Part shown: piece after piece, positions 25,507 to 34,260 of the stretch
How positions within the stretch are numbered: the first letter of the stretch is position 1
Layout: every line of letters starts with the position of its first letter
NCBI RefSeq assembly: GCF_002943525.1
Contig: NZ_CP025394.1
Coordinates: 2,418,001-2,482,000, forward strand
DNA: 64,000 nt
Direction: 5' to 3'
Source of the DNA: Kitasatospora sp. MMS16-BH015
Lineage (GTDB): Bacteria > Actinomycetota > Actinomycetes > Streptomycetales > Streptomycetaceae
Translations under genes and position numbers: made by a program
The notes under the pieces: generated by a model
What the model was told of the DNA's origin: nothing
What the model saw: only the letters and a program-made list of their open reading frames with translations
Databases searched by the model: none

Positions 25507-26898
25507 ATGACTTCTGATGCCTCCTGGCGTGCCCTGCTGCACAAGATCCGACCCGACCTGACCCCCTGGCGCTCCTCGCCCGACTTCCGGCTCCTCTGGA
25601 GCTCCGGCTGCATCTCGGCCTTCGGCAGCTTCCTGACGTACGTGGCGCTGCCGCTGCAGATCAAGGACCTGACCGGGTCCTCGTTCGCCGTGGGTCTGAT
25701 CGGCGCCGTGGAGCTGGTGCCGCTGATCGTCTTCGGGCTCTGGGGCGGGGCGCTGGCCGACGCGCTGGACCGCCGCAAGCTGGTGCTCTGCTCGGAGGCG
25801 GGCCTGGCGCTGCTCTCCGGGCTGCTGCTGCTCAACGCGCTGCTGCCGCACCCGGTGCTCTGGCCGATCTACGTGGTCGCCGCCCTGGTCGCGGCCGTGG
25901 ACGGCCTGCAGCGCCCGGCCCTGGATTCGCTGACGCCCCGGATCGTGCCGCACGACCAGCTGACGGCGGCCTTCTCGCTGCTCTCGCTCTACCGCAACGC
26001 GGCCTCCGTCGCCGGCCCGGCACTGGCCGGCGTGATCGTGGCCACGGCGGGCGTGCAGACCGCGTACGCGCTGGACGTGGCGACCTTCCTGGTGTCGCTG
26101 CTGCTGCTCGCCCGGCTGCGGGCGGTGCCGCCGGCCACCGGCGCGGAGCGGCCCACCGTCAAGTCGATCGTGGTCGGCGTCCAGTACGCCTGGAGCCGCA
26201 AGGACCTGCTCGGCACCTACGCGATCGACATCGTGGCGATGCTCTTCGCCTTCCCGGTGGCGATCTTCCCGTTCCTCGCGGCCGACCTGGACGCCGGCTG
26301 GGCCCTCGGTCTGCTGTACGGCGCCTCGGCCGTCGGCGCGCTGCTGGTCTCGGTCACCTCGGGCTGGACCTCGCACGTGCACCGGCACGGCCGGATGCTG
26401 GTGCTGGCCGCCCTCGGCTGGGGCGCCGCGATGACACTGGCCGGCCTCTCCGGCAACATCTGGCTGGTGCTGCTCGGCCTGGCCGCGGCGGGCGGCGCCG
26501 ACCAGATCAGCGGCATCGCCCGCTCGACCATCTGGAACCAGTCCATCCCGGACGAGCTGCGGGGCCGCCTGGCCGGGGTCGAGCTGCTCAGCTACTCCGT
26601 CGGCCCCCAGCTCGGCCAGGTCCGGGCCGGCGGCATGGCCAGCCTGATCGGCGCCCGCGGCTCGGTCTGGGTCGGCGGCCTGGCCTGCGTGGTCGGCGTG
26701 ATCGGCCTCACCGCCGCCCTCCCGTCCATGCTCGCCTGGGACAAGCGCACCGACCCCAACGCGCTGGCCGTCCGCGCCGGCCGCGAGGCGGCGGAGGCCG
26801 CCGAAGCTGCGGAAGCCGGGGAGGCCGCAGAAGCCGGGGAGGCCGGGGAGGCCGGGGAGGCCGCGGAGACGGCTGCCCCTGGTGCGGCGGTGGCTTGA
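25507..26898 (+). CDS. EntS-like MFS transporter
   Basis: A 463-residue, 12-helix major facilitator. [40 protein letters not shown] and [18 protein letters not shown] (motif A) are typical of the EntS/MFS_3 exporter group, which export siderophores and macrolides. The last 40 residues are an unusual acidic repeat ([24 protein letters not shown]) coded by 9- to 15-bp DNA repeats at about 26780-26870; it is likely disordered and cytoplasmic. The gene appears single; the substrate is unknown. Confidence 0.85.
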   Translation: MTSDASWRALLHKIRPDLTPWRSSPDFRLLWSSGCISAFGSFLTYVALPLQIKDLTGSSFAVGLIGAVELVPLIVFGLWGGALADALDRRKLVLCSEAGLALLSGLLLLNALLPHPVLWPIYVVAALVAAVDGLQRPALDSLTPRIVPHDQLTAAFSLLSLYRNAASVAGPALAGVIVATAGVQTAYALDVATFLVSLLLLARLRAVPPATGAERPTVKSIVVGVQYAWSRKDLLGTYAIDIVAMLFAFPVAIFPFLAADLDAGWALGLLYGASAVGALLVSVTSGWTSHVHRHGRMLVLAALGWGAAMTLAGLSGNIWLVLLGLAAAGGADQISGIARSTIWNQSIPDELRGRLAGVELLSYSVGPQLGQVRAGGMASLIGARGSVWVGGLACVVGVIGLTAALPSMLAWDKRTDPNALAVRAGREAAEAAEAAEAGEAAEAGEAGEAGEAAETAAPGAAVA

Positions 26899-26925
26899 CG
26901 GGCCCTCACCGCACCGGGCCCCCGG

Positions 26926-27201
26926 TCAGCCGTTCGGCTGGTCGGGGGTTCCGCCGTTCCAGCGGGAGTCCTCCTCGCGCCACTCCTCGTTGCGCTCGGC
27001 CGCCGTGTCCAGGGCCCGGGCGGCCTCCTCACGGGTGGCGTACGGGCCGAGCCGGTCCTTGGCCGCGCACTCCGGGCCCTCCTCGACCTTGGCGTGCTTG
27101 AGGCACCAGTACCACTCCCCCGGCTGCCCGGTCGGCTTGCTCTTGCCGAAGCCCAGCGGCATCGCGATCAACTCCCATCGGTCGTCCCTGCTCTTGATCA
27201 T
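26926..27201 (-). CDS. Small conserved protein, SPOR-like motif
   Basis: A 91-residue soluble protein from the ATG at 27201; a start at 27162 (MPLGFGKSK) is possible. The core [45 protein letters not shown] has the look of streptomycete proteins sometimes annotated as SPOR-like. Two cysteines in the core could pair or bind a metal. It is divergent from map with a 64-bp gap. No function can be given. Confidence 0.75.
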   Translation of the reverse strand: MIKSRDDRWELIAMPLGFGKSKPTGQPGEWYWCLKHAKVEEGPECAAKDRLGPYATREEAARALDTAAERNEEWREEDSRWNGGTPDQPNG

Positions 27202-27265
27202 TCCCGGTCCGCGCCGACCGCACACGGCCGGGGTCGGACCAGGCCCGGCCGATAGAATCGCGGGC

Positions 27266-28111
27266 ATGGCTCTCGTACCCGGCGTCCAGTCGCCCATCCG
27301 CAAGGTCCCCGCGCACATCGCACGCCCGGAGTACGTCGGCAAGCCCGCGCCGACCCCGTACACCGGGCCCGAGGTGCAGACCGCCGAGACCGTCGAGAAG
27401 ATGCGGATCGCCGGGCGGATCGCCGCGCAGGCGATGGCCGAGGCCGCCAAGCTGATCCGGCCGGGCACCACCACCGACGCGCTGGACGCCGTGGCGCACG
27501 AGTACATGTGCGACCACGGCGCCTACCCCTCGGACCTCGGGTACCGGGGCTTCCCCAAGTCGATCTGCACCTCGGTCAACGAGGTGATCTGCCACGGCAT
27601 CCCGGACTCGACCGTGCTCGAGGACGGCGACATCGTCAACATCGACGCCACCGCCTACATCCACGGCGTGCACGGCGACCTCAACGCCACCTACCTGTGC
27701 GGGGACGTGGACGAGGAGTCGCGGCTGCTGGTGGAGCGCACCGAGGAGTCACTCGCCCGGGCGATCAAGGCGGTCAAGCCGGGGCGTCAGATCAACGTGA
27801 TCGGGCGGGTCATCGAGTCCTACGCCAAGCGCTTCGACTACGGCGTGGTGCGGGACTTCACCGGGCACGGGATCAACACCTCGTTCCACTCCGGCCTGAT
27901 CGTGCCGCACTACGACAGCGAGCGGGCCACCGAGGTGATCAAGCCCGGGATGACCTTCACCATCGAGCCGATGCTCACCCTGGGCACCTACGACTACGAG
28001 ATCTGGCCGGACGGCTGGACGGTGGTCACCAAGGACCGCAAGCGGACCGCCCAGTTCGAGCACACCCTGGTCGTCACGGCCGAGGGCGCGGAGATCCTCA
28101 CCCTGCCGTGA
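27266..28111 (+). CDS. map: Type I methionine aminopeptidase
   Basis: The 281-residue enzyme removes the initiator Met from new proteins. The metal and catalytic residues sit in familiar motifs: [12 protein letters not shown] (His), [20 protein letters not shown] (two Asp), DFTGHGI (His), FTIEPML (Glu) and QFEHTLVV (Glu). An N-terminal extension of about 40 residues with a PxxP-like segment ([22 protein letters not shown]) marks the actinobacterial MetAP type 1c form. The ATG at 27266 is the natural start. Streptomycetes usually carry more than one map gene. Confidence 0.95.
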   Translation: MALVPGVQSPIRKVPAHIARPEYVGKPAPTPYTGPEVQTAETVEKMRIAGRIAAQAMAEAAKLIRPGTTTDALDAVAHEYMCDHGAYPSDLGYRGFPKSICTSVNEVICHGIPDSTVLEDGDIVNIDATAYIHGVHGDLNATYLCGDVDEESRLLVERTEESLARAIKAVKPGRQINVIGRVIESYAKRFDYGVVRDFTGHGINTSFHSGLIVPHYDSERATEVIKPGMTFTIEPMLTLGTYDYEIWPDGWTVVTKDRKRTAQFEHTLVVTAEGAEILTLP

Positions 28112-28130
28112 TCGCTCCGACGGGTGCCCG

Positions 28131-28832
28131 TCAGCCGATGAGCCACTGCTCCTCGGCGACGGCACCCACCTCGGTGCAGGCGTCGGTCAGCACGTCGAGC
28201 AGCCGCAGCGCGTCCGGCAGCGGCTGCTCGGGGCCGCGCAGCCAGCGCACCTGGGAGCCGTCCGGCAGGGCCGCCGGGGGGACGAGGGTGTAGGAGCCGC
28301 GGCAGTGCCAACGCAGGCCGGGGTGCTCGGACATGGTGTCCGGGGTGGAGTCCAGCGCGCTGGGCCACCACTCGTCCTCGTCGGCCGGGGTGCCCTTGGT
28401 GGCGGTGAAGAAGAGGTACCGGTCCTCGCCGACGGCGGCGACCGGGCCGCCGACGCCCAGCGCGTCCAGCCGCTCCAGGGCCAGCCGGCCCGCCTCAGCC
28501 GGGACGTCGAGCACGTCGTGGGCGCGGCCGGTGGCGGTCACGAAGTTCGCCTGCGGGTCACGCGAGAGCCAGCGCGAGAGCTGCTCGGGGTCGGTGGTCG
28601 CCTGGGACTGCCAGGCGAAGGAGACCGGATGCTGACCGGGGGCCGGACAGCCCACCCGGTCGCAGGAACAGCGGTGCCCGGCGGGATGCGCGGCGGGCGC
28701 GAGCGGGAAGCCCGCGGTCACGGCACCGAGCAGCTGATCCAGCCGAACGGCCGCGTCCAGGCCGGTCACGGGTCTCGCACCCTGCCGGTCCCGCCGCTGC
28801 CACCAGGCCGTCCACCTACCGCTGGCTACCAT
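28131..28832 (-). CDS. Prim-pol-like N-terminal domain protein, probably inactive
   Basis: A 233-residue protein that resembles the N-terminal domain of bifunctional DNA primase/polymerases of phages and plasmids: GFPLAPAAHPAGHRCSCDRVGCPAPGQHPVSF with TTDPEQLSRWLSRDPQANFVTATGRAHDVLDV. The active-site pair is usually VLDVD; here it reads VLDVPAEAG, so one acidic residue is lost, and no primase C-terminal or helicase part follows. It probably keeps a binding role. An AAGGGG ribosome site precedes the ATG at 28832. The gene faces map tail to tail. Confidence 0.75.
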   Translation of the reverse strand: MVASGRWTAWWQRRDRQGARPVTGLDAAVRLDQLLGAVTAGFPLAPAAHPAGHRCSCDRVGCPAPGQHPVSFAWQSQATTDPEQLSRWLSRDPQANFVTATGRAHDVLDVPAEAGRLALERLDALGVGGPVAAVGEDRYLFFTATKGTPADEDEWWPSALDSTPDTMSEHPGLRWHCRGSYTLVPPAALPDGSQVRWLRGPEQPLPDALRLLDVLTDACTEVGAVAEEQWLIG

Positions 28833-29136
28833 CGGGCCCCTTCCGCACCTGCAGTTACCGTGCCTGGTGCGGCACGGTCACGGACGCAACAACCGACGCA
28901 ACACCCGAACCGGCCCGTTGCTTCCCGGGGCCGGGCACGACCCGACGCGTCTCAATCACGGGCCGGAGCCGGGGTCACCGGACGGCCGACGCCCGGGGTC
29001 ACGGTACGGAGTACGGGGCCCGCTGACCCGGGGAACCCCGGAGGCGTACAGAGCAGGATAAGGGTGCGGGCGGGGTCCGGATGACCGGGGGCGGTGCCGC
29101 TTCGGTCACACTCGCGCGGGGGCCTAGGCTGACCTG
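28833..29136. other. Intergenic region between two divergent genes
   Basis: About 300 bp with no credible gene. It separates the prim-pol-like gene from the 73-residue gene. It must hold both promoters, but no clear -10/-35 pair or long inverted repeat stands out. Confidence 0.6.
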
Positions 29137-29358
29137 GTGAGAAGCGCGGACACCGAATTCCACGGCGGACCCCTGGACGGCAGGGTGCTGGCCGTCCTGC
29201 TGACGACGCTCGGCCACGTACCGAAGGTGTACCGGGTACCGGTACCGGCGCACGGCGAGACGCCGGCCGCGACGCTGGTCTACCGCCGGGCCAAGGAGTA
29301 CGACCCCAAGGGGCGGTGGCGCTGGCGCTACGAGTACGACCGCGAGGCCTCCTCGTAG
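29137..29358 (+). CDS. Small conserved-looking protein with GGPLDG motif
   Basis: A 73-residue protein starting at a GTG. The N-terminal FHGGPLDGRVLAV is a motif I know from small actinobacterial and phage proteins of unknown function; a basic, aromatic C-terminus (RRAKEYDPKGRWRWRYEYDREA) follows. No signal or membrane segment is seen. It converges on the PadR gene with a 31-bp gap. Confidence 0.65.
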   Translation: MRSADTEFHGGPLDGRVLAVLLTTLGHVPKVYRVPVPAHGETPAATLVYRRAKEYDPKGRWRWRYEYDREASS

Positions 29359-29389
29359 CACCAGCGGCGGGCCACGGGCCCTCCGGGGC

Positions 29390-30058
29390 TCACCCCTCCT
29401 CGGCGAGGATCAGGTAGAGCTTCTTCTTCGCCTCGGTGAGGACGGCCAGGCCCTTGGCCCGCTGCTCCTCCGTGCCGGTGGTCATCACCTGGCGGACGGC
29501 GTGCTCGACGGCCGAGAGCGCCTGGGCGACCTCCTGCACCGCCTCCCAGTCGACCCCGCGGCCGGCCTCCTCCCAGGGCGACTCCGCGCCGGCCTCGGCC
29601 TCGGCGCGCCCGGTCTCGGTCAGCTCGAACAGCCGCTTGCCGGACACCTCCTGCGCCTTGATCAGCCCCTCCTCCTCCAGCAGCTGGAGGGTCGGGTAGA
29701 CCGAACCCGGGCTCGGGCGCCAGGCCCCGCCGGTCCGCTCGCCGATCTCGGTGATCATCTCGTAGCCGTGCATCGGCCGCTCGCGCAGCAGCGCCAGCAG
29801 CGAGGCCCGCACGTCACCCCGCCGGGCCCGGCCACGGCCCCGGCCGCCGCCACGCCCGTGCGGCCCGAAGCCGCCGCCGTGCCGCCCACCGAACCCGCCG
29901 TGCCCGAACGGCCCACCCCCACGCGGCGGCCCGCCGAACCCCCCGAAGGCCCCCCGGCCCTCGAACATCTCCCCCATCTCACTCCGGCCACCGGCGAACC
30001 CGCCGGTCTCCTGGCCCCGCCCACGGCGACGCCCTTCTCCACGGAACTGTCCTCGCAT
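29390..30058 (-). CDS. PadR-family regulator with glycine-rich N-terminus
   Basis: A 222-residue regulator from the ATG at 30058, preceded by AAGGTGG; an ATG at 30076 is also in frame. Residues 1-85 are a Gly/Arg/Phe-rich, disordered stretch with many HGGFGG-type repeats. Then comes the PadR winged helix: RASLLALLRERPMHGYEMITEIGERTGGAWRPSPGSVYPTLQLLEEEGLI, and a C-terminal dimerisation helix. PadR proteins repress exporters and stress genes. AT-rich palindromes upstream at 30109-30139 suggest autoregulation and control of the divergent MFS gene. Confidence 0.88.
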   Translation of the reverse strand: MRGQFRGEGRRRGRGQETGGFAGGRSEMGEMFEGRGAFGGFGGPPRGGGPFGHGGFGGRHGGGFGPHGRGGGRGRGRARRGDVRASLLALLRERPMHGYEMITEIGERTGGAWRPSPGSVYPTLQLLEEEGLIKAQEVSGKRLFELTETGRAEAEAGAESPWEEAGRGVDWEAVQEVAQALSAVEHAVRQVMTTGTEEQRAKGLAVLTEAKKKLYLILAEEG

Positions 30059-30108
30059 GAGGACCACCACCTTCATGTTTCAGTCGGAAGCCTCCCAGCG
30101 AGGCATCT

Positions 30109-30139
30109 CGATAACTCGACGATATATCGCTAACTATCG
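30109..30139. promoter_or_regulatory. Candidate PadR operator
   Basis: An AT-rich patch holds three TATCG-type half-sites: CGATAAC, the perfect 10-bp palindrome CGATATATCG (30120-30129) and CTAACTATCG. Sites of this look are common at PadR genes. It lies between the PadR gene and a divergent MFS gene, so one protein could control both. Confidence 0.5.
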
Positions 30140-30220
30140 CCCGTCAACGGATTCCGTAAGTCGGCGACTGTCGGCTCCTTGAGCCGGTGGGCCCGGGCTT
30201 GACTTCAAGGCGGCTTGAGG

Positions 30221-31528
30221 ATGGAAGCTCTCCCGGTGATCACCTCTGCCTCGCCCGGCACCCGGGCTGCTCGAATACCCGCCGGCTACCGGGCGCTGGC
30301 CCGGGAGCGTTCGTTCCGACGGCTGCTGCCGGCGTTGGCCGGCTCCGACCTCGGGGACGGGATGAGCATGGTGGCCGTGCCCTGGCTGGCGCTGTCGGTG
30401 GCGCCGGCCGGGCGGGTCGGGCTGTACGTGGGGGCGGCGGTGGCCGCGTACGCGCTGCCCGGGGTGGTCGGGGCGCTGGTCTTCGGGCGGTGGCTGCGGG
30501 CCCGGTCGCCGCGGCGGCTCCTGGTGGCGGACAGCCTGCTGCGGGCCGTCCTGCTCGGGGCCGTCCCGCTGGCCTGGGCGGCCGGCGCGCTGCACCCCGC
30601 GCTCTACCTCGCGCTGTTGGCCGGCTCCTCCGTGCTGCACGCCTGGGGCAGCGCCGGACGGTACTCCCTGGTGGCCCAGGTGCTGCCGCCCGAACACCGG
30701 CTGGCCGCCAACGCGCTGCTCGGCGCGAGCAGTTCGGCCGCCATCGTGCTCGGCCCGGCGGCGGCCGGCCTGCTCGCCACCCTGCTCTCCCCCGCCTGGC
30801 TGATCGGCCTCGACGCCGCGAGCTTCGCGATCCTCGCACTGCTCGCCCACCGCTCCACCACCACTGCCGCCGCACCGGGTCCGGCTGGGCCACCGACCCC
30901 GCCCCGGCGCGGCGAGGGACTCCGACTGCTGCGCCGCCAGCCGGAGTTGCTCGGCATCCTGACCCTCACCTGGGCCTTCAACTTCCTCTACGGCCCGGTC
31001 GAGGTCGCCCTCCCGCTGCACATCACCACCGAGCTGCACGCCGAGGCGAGCCTGCTCGGCGCGTACTGGACGGCCTTCGGCGCCGGCGCCGTGCTCGGCG
31101 GGCTGGCCGCCGGGCTGCTGCGCCGACTGCCGCTCTGGACGGTCACCTTGGGGATCGTGGCCGGCTGGGGCCTGACCCTGCTGCCGTTCGGGTTCGGCGC
31201 CCCGGCCGCCGCCACCGTCACCTGCTTCGGCATGGGCGGCCTGGTCTACGGGCCGTTCACCGCTCTGACCTTCACCCTCTTCCAGAACCGCACCCCCACC
31301 GCCCAGTTGACCACCATGCTGGCCACCCGGACCGGCGCCCTGCTCACCGCCGCCCCGGTGGGCACCGCCCTCGGCGGCCCGCTCACCGCCGCCTTCGCCC
31401 CGCACACCGTGATCGCCGCCTCCGGCGCCGCGACCCTCCTGCTGGCCGCCACCGGCGCCGAGCTCCGGCTGCGCACCCGCCGCCCCCCGGCCACCCTCCC
31501 CCACCCGATGGCGCGCGAAGTCCCTTGA
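30221..31528 (+). CDS. EntS-like MFS transporter
   Basis: A 435-residue, 12-helix MFS protein; the ATG at 30221 follows GAGG. The early segment ERSFRRLLPALAGSDLGDGMSMVAVPWLAL and the lateral LHAWGSAGRYSLVAQVLPPEHRLAANALLGASSSAAIVLGPAAAG match the MFS_3 exporter group. The basic loop between helices 6 and 7 is Pro-rich. It is divergent from the PadR gene and shares its AT-rich control region, so PadR-controlled efflux is a reasonable inference. Confidence 0.83.
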   Translation: MEALPVITSASPGTRAARIPAGYRALARERSFRRLLPALAGSDLGDGMSMVAVPWLALSVAPAGRVGLYVGAAVAAYALPGVVGALVFGRWLRARSPRRLLVADSLLRAVLLGAVPLAWAAGALHPALYLALLAGSSVLHAWGSAGRYSLVAQVLPPEHRLAANALLGASSSAAIVLGPAAAGLLATLLSPAWLIGLDAASFAILALLAHRSTTTAAAPGPAGPPTPPRRGEGLRLLRRQPELLGILTLTWAFNFLYGPVEVALPLHITTELHAEASLLGAYWTAFGAGAVLGGLAAGLLRRLPLWTVTLGIVAGWGLTLLPFGFGAPAAATVTCFGMGGLVYGPFTALTFTLFQNRTPTAQLTTMLATRTGALLTAAPVGTALGGPLTAAFAPHTVIAASGAATLLLAATGAELRLRTRRPPATLPHPMAREVP

Positions 31529-31737
31529 CCCGCAGTCGAATACGGACCGCCGACTCGGCATCACCCGGGCCCTTGCACCGATCGCACACAGCCGTGCCCC
31601 CCGCAGCGAAACACCGGCTTTCGGCCCTTTCCCGAGTCCAGGCCGAGGCCGGAACCAGGGCCCGACTTACGACACGACACTCCCGTCCCGGCGGCAAACC
31701 CGCCTGGCGGCGGGGCAGTCGGGCTACGGTGGCCGAC

Positions 31738-32136
31738 ATGGCCGGTGAAGAGGATCTGCGGAAGCTGCTCAGCGGGATGCACCCCGTACTGAACCCCGGG
31801 CGGTACGTGTACTGCACGCTGCCCGCCCGAGTGCCGGCCGGGCTGCGGCCGGTGGTCACGGTGGTGGAGGCCGAGGGGCCGACCGTCGTGCTGGCCCAGG
31901 AGGAGGCCGACTCGCTCGGGCTGCCGTACGAGTACGTGGCCGCCTGGATCACCCTGCAGATCCACTCCGCCCTGGCGGCCGTCGGCCTCACCGCCGCCGT
32001 GGCGACCCGGCTGGCCGATCATGGCATCAGCTGCAACGTGGTGGCCGGCTTCCACCACGACCACCTGTTCGTGGCCGCCGGGGACGCCGACCGGGCCGTC
32101 GAGGCACTGCGTCAACTGGCCGCCGAGCACGCCTGA
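31738..32136 (+). CDS. ACT-domain protein (DUF2241-like)
   Basis: A 132-residue protein of two ACT-like halves. The first, LRKLLSGMHPVLNPGRYVYCTLP, is the DUF2241/ACT_3 signature; the second, ITLQIHSALAAVGLTAAVATRLADHGISCNVVAGFHHDHLFVAAGDADRAVEAL, has the ACT_7 pattern. Such proteins bind small ligands, usually amino acids, and are often stand-alone. The ATG at 31738 follows a gap of 209 bp in which I see nothing else. No partner enzyme is adjacent. Confidence 0.85.
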   Translation: MAGEEDLRKLLSGMHPVLNPGRYVYCTLPARVPAGLRPVVTVVEAEGPTVVLAQEEADSLGLPYEYVAAWITLQIHSALAAVGLTAAVATRLADHGISCNVVAGFHHDHLFVAAGDADRAVEALRQLAAEHA

Positions 32137-32287
32137 TCGGAGCAGCCGGGCACCGTCGGGACACCGATGGCCGCCCGGATGACCGAAACCCGACGGCTCC
32201 CGAACTTCTTTACCGATTCGCTGTGTACATGCCTAGTAACGCAAGGTAGTGTCAGCCTCTGCCACGCTGGACCGGAGGGGAGAACAC

Positions 32288-32482
32288 ATGCCACGCGACA
32301 AGATCCCAAGAGTCATCGCCGGGACGGACACCTTCGTCACCGACCCGGAGGACGAGACCGAGGAGGGCGACCCGCCTTACTGCCTCGGCCCCGACGGCGT
32401 CGCAGGTGCCGCAGGCCCGGCGGACGCCGACAGCGACGAGGAGGCCTCCTCACACTGGGGCCAGTGGCTGCGCCCGGACTGA
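32288..32482 (+). CDS. Small acidic protein, 64 residues
   Basis: A 64-residue protein with a strong GGAGGGG ribosome site before the ATG at 32288. It has a basic start (MPRDKIPRV), then a very acidic middle (TDPEDETEEGD) and an end with EEASSHWGQWLRPD. One Cys (PPYCLG) is present. There is no signal or membrane helix and I do not recognise it. Its good ribosome site and a terminator-like hairpin downstream suggest a real, separately expressed gene. Confidence 0.65.
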   Translation: MPRDKIPRVIAGTDTFVTDPEDETEEGDPPYCLGPDGVAGAAGPADADSDEEASSHWGQWLRPD

Positions 32483-32639
32483 GCGCCGGCCTCCCCGGCA
32501 CCACAGCGCCCGTCCGGCCGACCCGGCCCTCGCACCACCCTGCGACGCATTCCATCGCACCGCGCCGCACCACGAAGCAACGCGCCGCGACGTACCGCGA
32601 CGCGACGCGACGTACCGCGAAGCACCAACGGCCTTGCGC

Positions 32640-32670
32640 AGCCCCGGCCTTCCCCCCGACGGCCGGGGCT
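32640..32670. terminator. Hairpin between the acidic-protein gene and cutA
   Basis: AGCCCCGGCC (32640-32649) and GGCCGGGGCT (32661-32670) are perfect 10-bp arms with an 11-base loop, lying between two convergent genes. Before it, about 32560-32630 holds CGCGA-rich simple repeats. Confidence 0.65.
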
Positions 32671-32700
32671 GACGCCTGTCCGCGCCCGGCGCGTGGGGCA

Positions 32701-33045
32701 TCAGGCCGACCCGGCGGTCTCCGTCCGCAGCCAGTCCAGGTACGCCGCGCTGCCGCCGAGCACCGGCACCACGAGCAGCTCCGGCGTCTGGTACGAGTGC
32801 CGCTCGGTGACGAACTCGGCCAAACCGTCAGCGAGTTCGGCCAGGGTCTTGAAGTCGACCCGCCACTCCTCGGCCTGCTCCACCGCCCCGGCCCAGCGGT
32901 ACACCGAGCCGATCGGGTACACCTGGGCACAGGCCGCCAGCCGCTCGGCCACGGCCGCCGCCGCCAACTCCCGGGCCAGTGGCTCGCTCTCGTGGGTCGT
33001 GGTCACCACCACGAACTCCGGCCCCGCACTCTGGTTCGTCGTCAC
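32701..33045 (-). CDS. cutA: CutA-type divalent cation tolerance protein
   Basis: The 114-residue trimeric protein is linked to copper and other divalent ion tolerance. Family motifs are all present: FVVVTTTHESEPLARELAAAAVAERLAACAQVYPIGSVYRWAGAVEQAEEWRVDFKT and a late ERHSYQTPELLVVPV. The GTG at 33045 gives the standard length. It converges on the acidic-protein gene and is divergent from the MazG-like gene (66 bp). Confidence 0.93.
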   Translation of the reverse strand: MTTNQSAGPEFVVVTTTHESEPLARELAAAAVAERLAACAQVYPIGSVYRWAGAVEQAEEWRVDFKTLAELADGLAEFVTERHSYQTPELLVVPVLGGSAAYLDWLRTETAGSA

Positions 33046-33111
33046 ACCGCCAGGGTAGACCGCCACCTCGGGCCGACCGGCCCGGCTGCGGGCTCCCGAA
33101 GGGGTGGACGG

Positions 33112-33435
33112 ATGACCGAGGAACTCTGGGACGAGGTACGGCGGCTCGCCGTCCGGCTGGACGAGACCGGTGCGCTGGCGCCCGAGCAGCGCACGCTGCT
33201 CCAGATCCTGAAGATCGGCGAGGAGTTCGGCGAGGCCGCCGAGGCCGTGATCGGTGCCCAGGGCGCCAACCCCCGCAAGGGCCACTCGCACACCTGGGCC
33301 GATGTGGAGCGCGAGCTCTACGACGTGCTGGTCACCACCATGGTGGCCCTGCTGCGGCTCAACCCGGCCCCGGCGAAGCCGTTCGAGGAACACCTGAAGC
33401 GGGCCGTCCGGCGCACCCTCGGCGAAGCGGGCTGA
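33112..33435 (+). CDS. MazG-like nucleotide pyrophosphohydrolase family protein
   Basis: A 107-residue all-helical protein with the MazG-like metal motif ILKIGEEFGEAAEAVIGAQG (EExxE) and a second DVERELYDVLVTT (ExxD). Such enzymes hydrolyse nucleoside triphosphates to monophosphates and clean nucleotide pools. A GGGGTGGACGG ribosome site precedes the ATG at 33112. The gene is divergent from cutA. Confidence 0.88.
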   Translation: MTEELWDEVRRLAVRLDETGALAPEQRTLLQILKIGEEFGEAAEAVIGAQGANPRKGHSHTWADVERELYDVLVTTMVALLRLNPAPAKPFEEHLKRAVRRTLGEAG

Positions 33436-33453
33436 CCGGTCAGGTCGCCTGCC

Positions 33454-33516
33454 GGGTCACGGACCGGACTCGGCGTGTCACGGGCCTGACCCGTCGTGTC
33501 ACAGGCTCGCAACAGG
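33454..33516. repeat. Three 21-bp imperfect direct repeats
   Basis: Three units of 21 bp, each with GTCACNGG near the start (GTGTCACGGGCCTGACCCGTC is the middle unit), lie right after the MazG-like gene. Units one and three differ at many positions, so this may be chance plus drift. Confidence 0.45.
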
Positions 33517-33602
33517 GGTAACCCGGCCCCGGCCCGGCCACGTGTACAGGGCTGCCGGACGGAGAACCGCCCGGCGGCCCGACCACTTGGGGGACTCCTG
33601 CC

Positions 33603-34235
33603 ATGCCTGCTCGCCGCATCCTCGCCACCGCCGCGCTCGCCACCGCCGCGCTGACCCTCAGCCTCACCGCCTGCGACCCCACCCAGCCCTCGGACGGCAA
33701 GTCCGCCGCCGCCCCGGCTCCCACGGTCACCGCCACCGCCGTGCCGGTCTCCGCGCCCACCGGCGGCACGACGGCGGGCGCCGGCCAGACCACCCCCAAG
33801 CCCACCAGGGCCACCGCCAAGCCGGGCACCAGCACCAAGCCGAGCGCCACCGCCAAGCCGAGCGCCGACTGCACGGCCAACGCCCAGCACCCGGGCCACA
33901 AGGTGATCAACGCGACCGTGGCCTGGGGCTCCCCGGACCGGATCGGCGCCAACGCGACCAAGTTCGTCTGCGGCCCCGACGTCCCGGACGACGGCTACTA
34001 CGAGGCCGTGGCCCCCAACACCGAGTACCGCTTCGCGGCCGGCGCCAAGGCCACCCTGCTGGCCACCGGCGTCAAGACCACCGAGGTGCCGCTGGCCCGG
34101 CTGCTCCAGCAGATCAACACCTGCACCGGCCACCCCGGCGACGCCGGTGACTACAGCTGCTACGGCAACATGTACGACATCACGGTCGACGCCACCGGCA
34201 GGATCACCACGATCAGCGAGCTCTACCACCCCTGA
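33603..34235 (+). CDS. Secreted lipoprotein of unknown function
   Basis: A 210-residue lipoprotein. The signal MPARRILATAALATAALTLS is followed by the lipobox LTAC with the lipid-anchored Cys near residue 24. A long Thr/Ala/Pro/Lys linker (about 30-85) rich in TAKPGTSTKPSATAKPSA leads to a compact domain of about 120 residues with six cysteines. It ends GNMYDITVDATGRITTISELYHP. The domain is probably disulphide-bonded and exposed on the cell surface. No enzyme motif is seen. Confidence 0.85.
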   Translation: MPARRILATAALATAALTLSLTACDPTQPSDGKSAAAPAPTVTATAVPVSAPTGGTTAGAGQTTPKPTRATAKPGTSTKPSATAKPSADCTANAQHPGHKVINATVAWGSPDRIGANATKFVCGPDVPDDGYYEAVAPNTEYRFAAGAKATLLATGVKTTEVPLARLLQQINTCTGHPGDAGDYSCYGNMYDITVDATGRITTISELYHP

Positions 34236-34260
34236 TCGCGCTCATCCACCGGCCGGGCCT

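Noticed and set aside
32560..32632. CGCGA-rich stretch as another member of the 17-bp family
   Set aside because: The repeat distance is about 20 bp with 5-bp substructure; the GGCAA/TGC spacing is not kept.
33454..33516. 21-bp repeats as an operator array
   Set aside because: Only three units with weak similarity and no promoter nearby; chance cannot be excluded.
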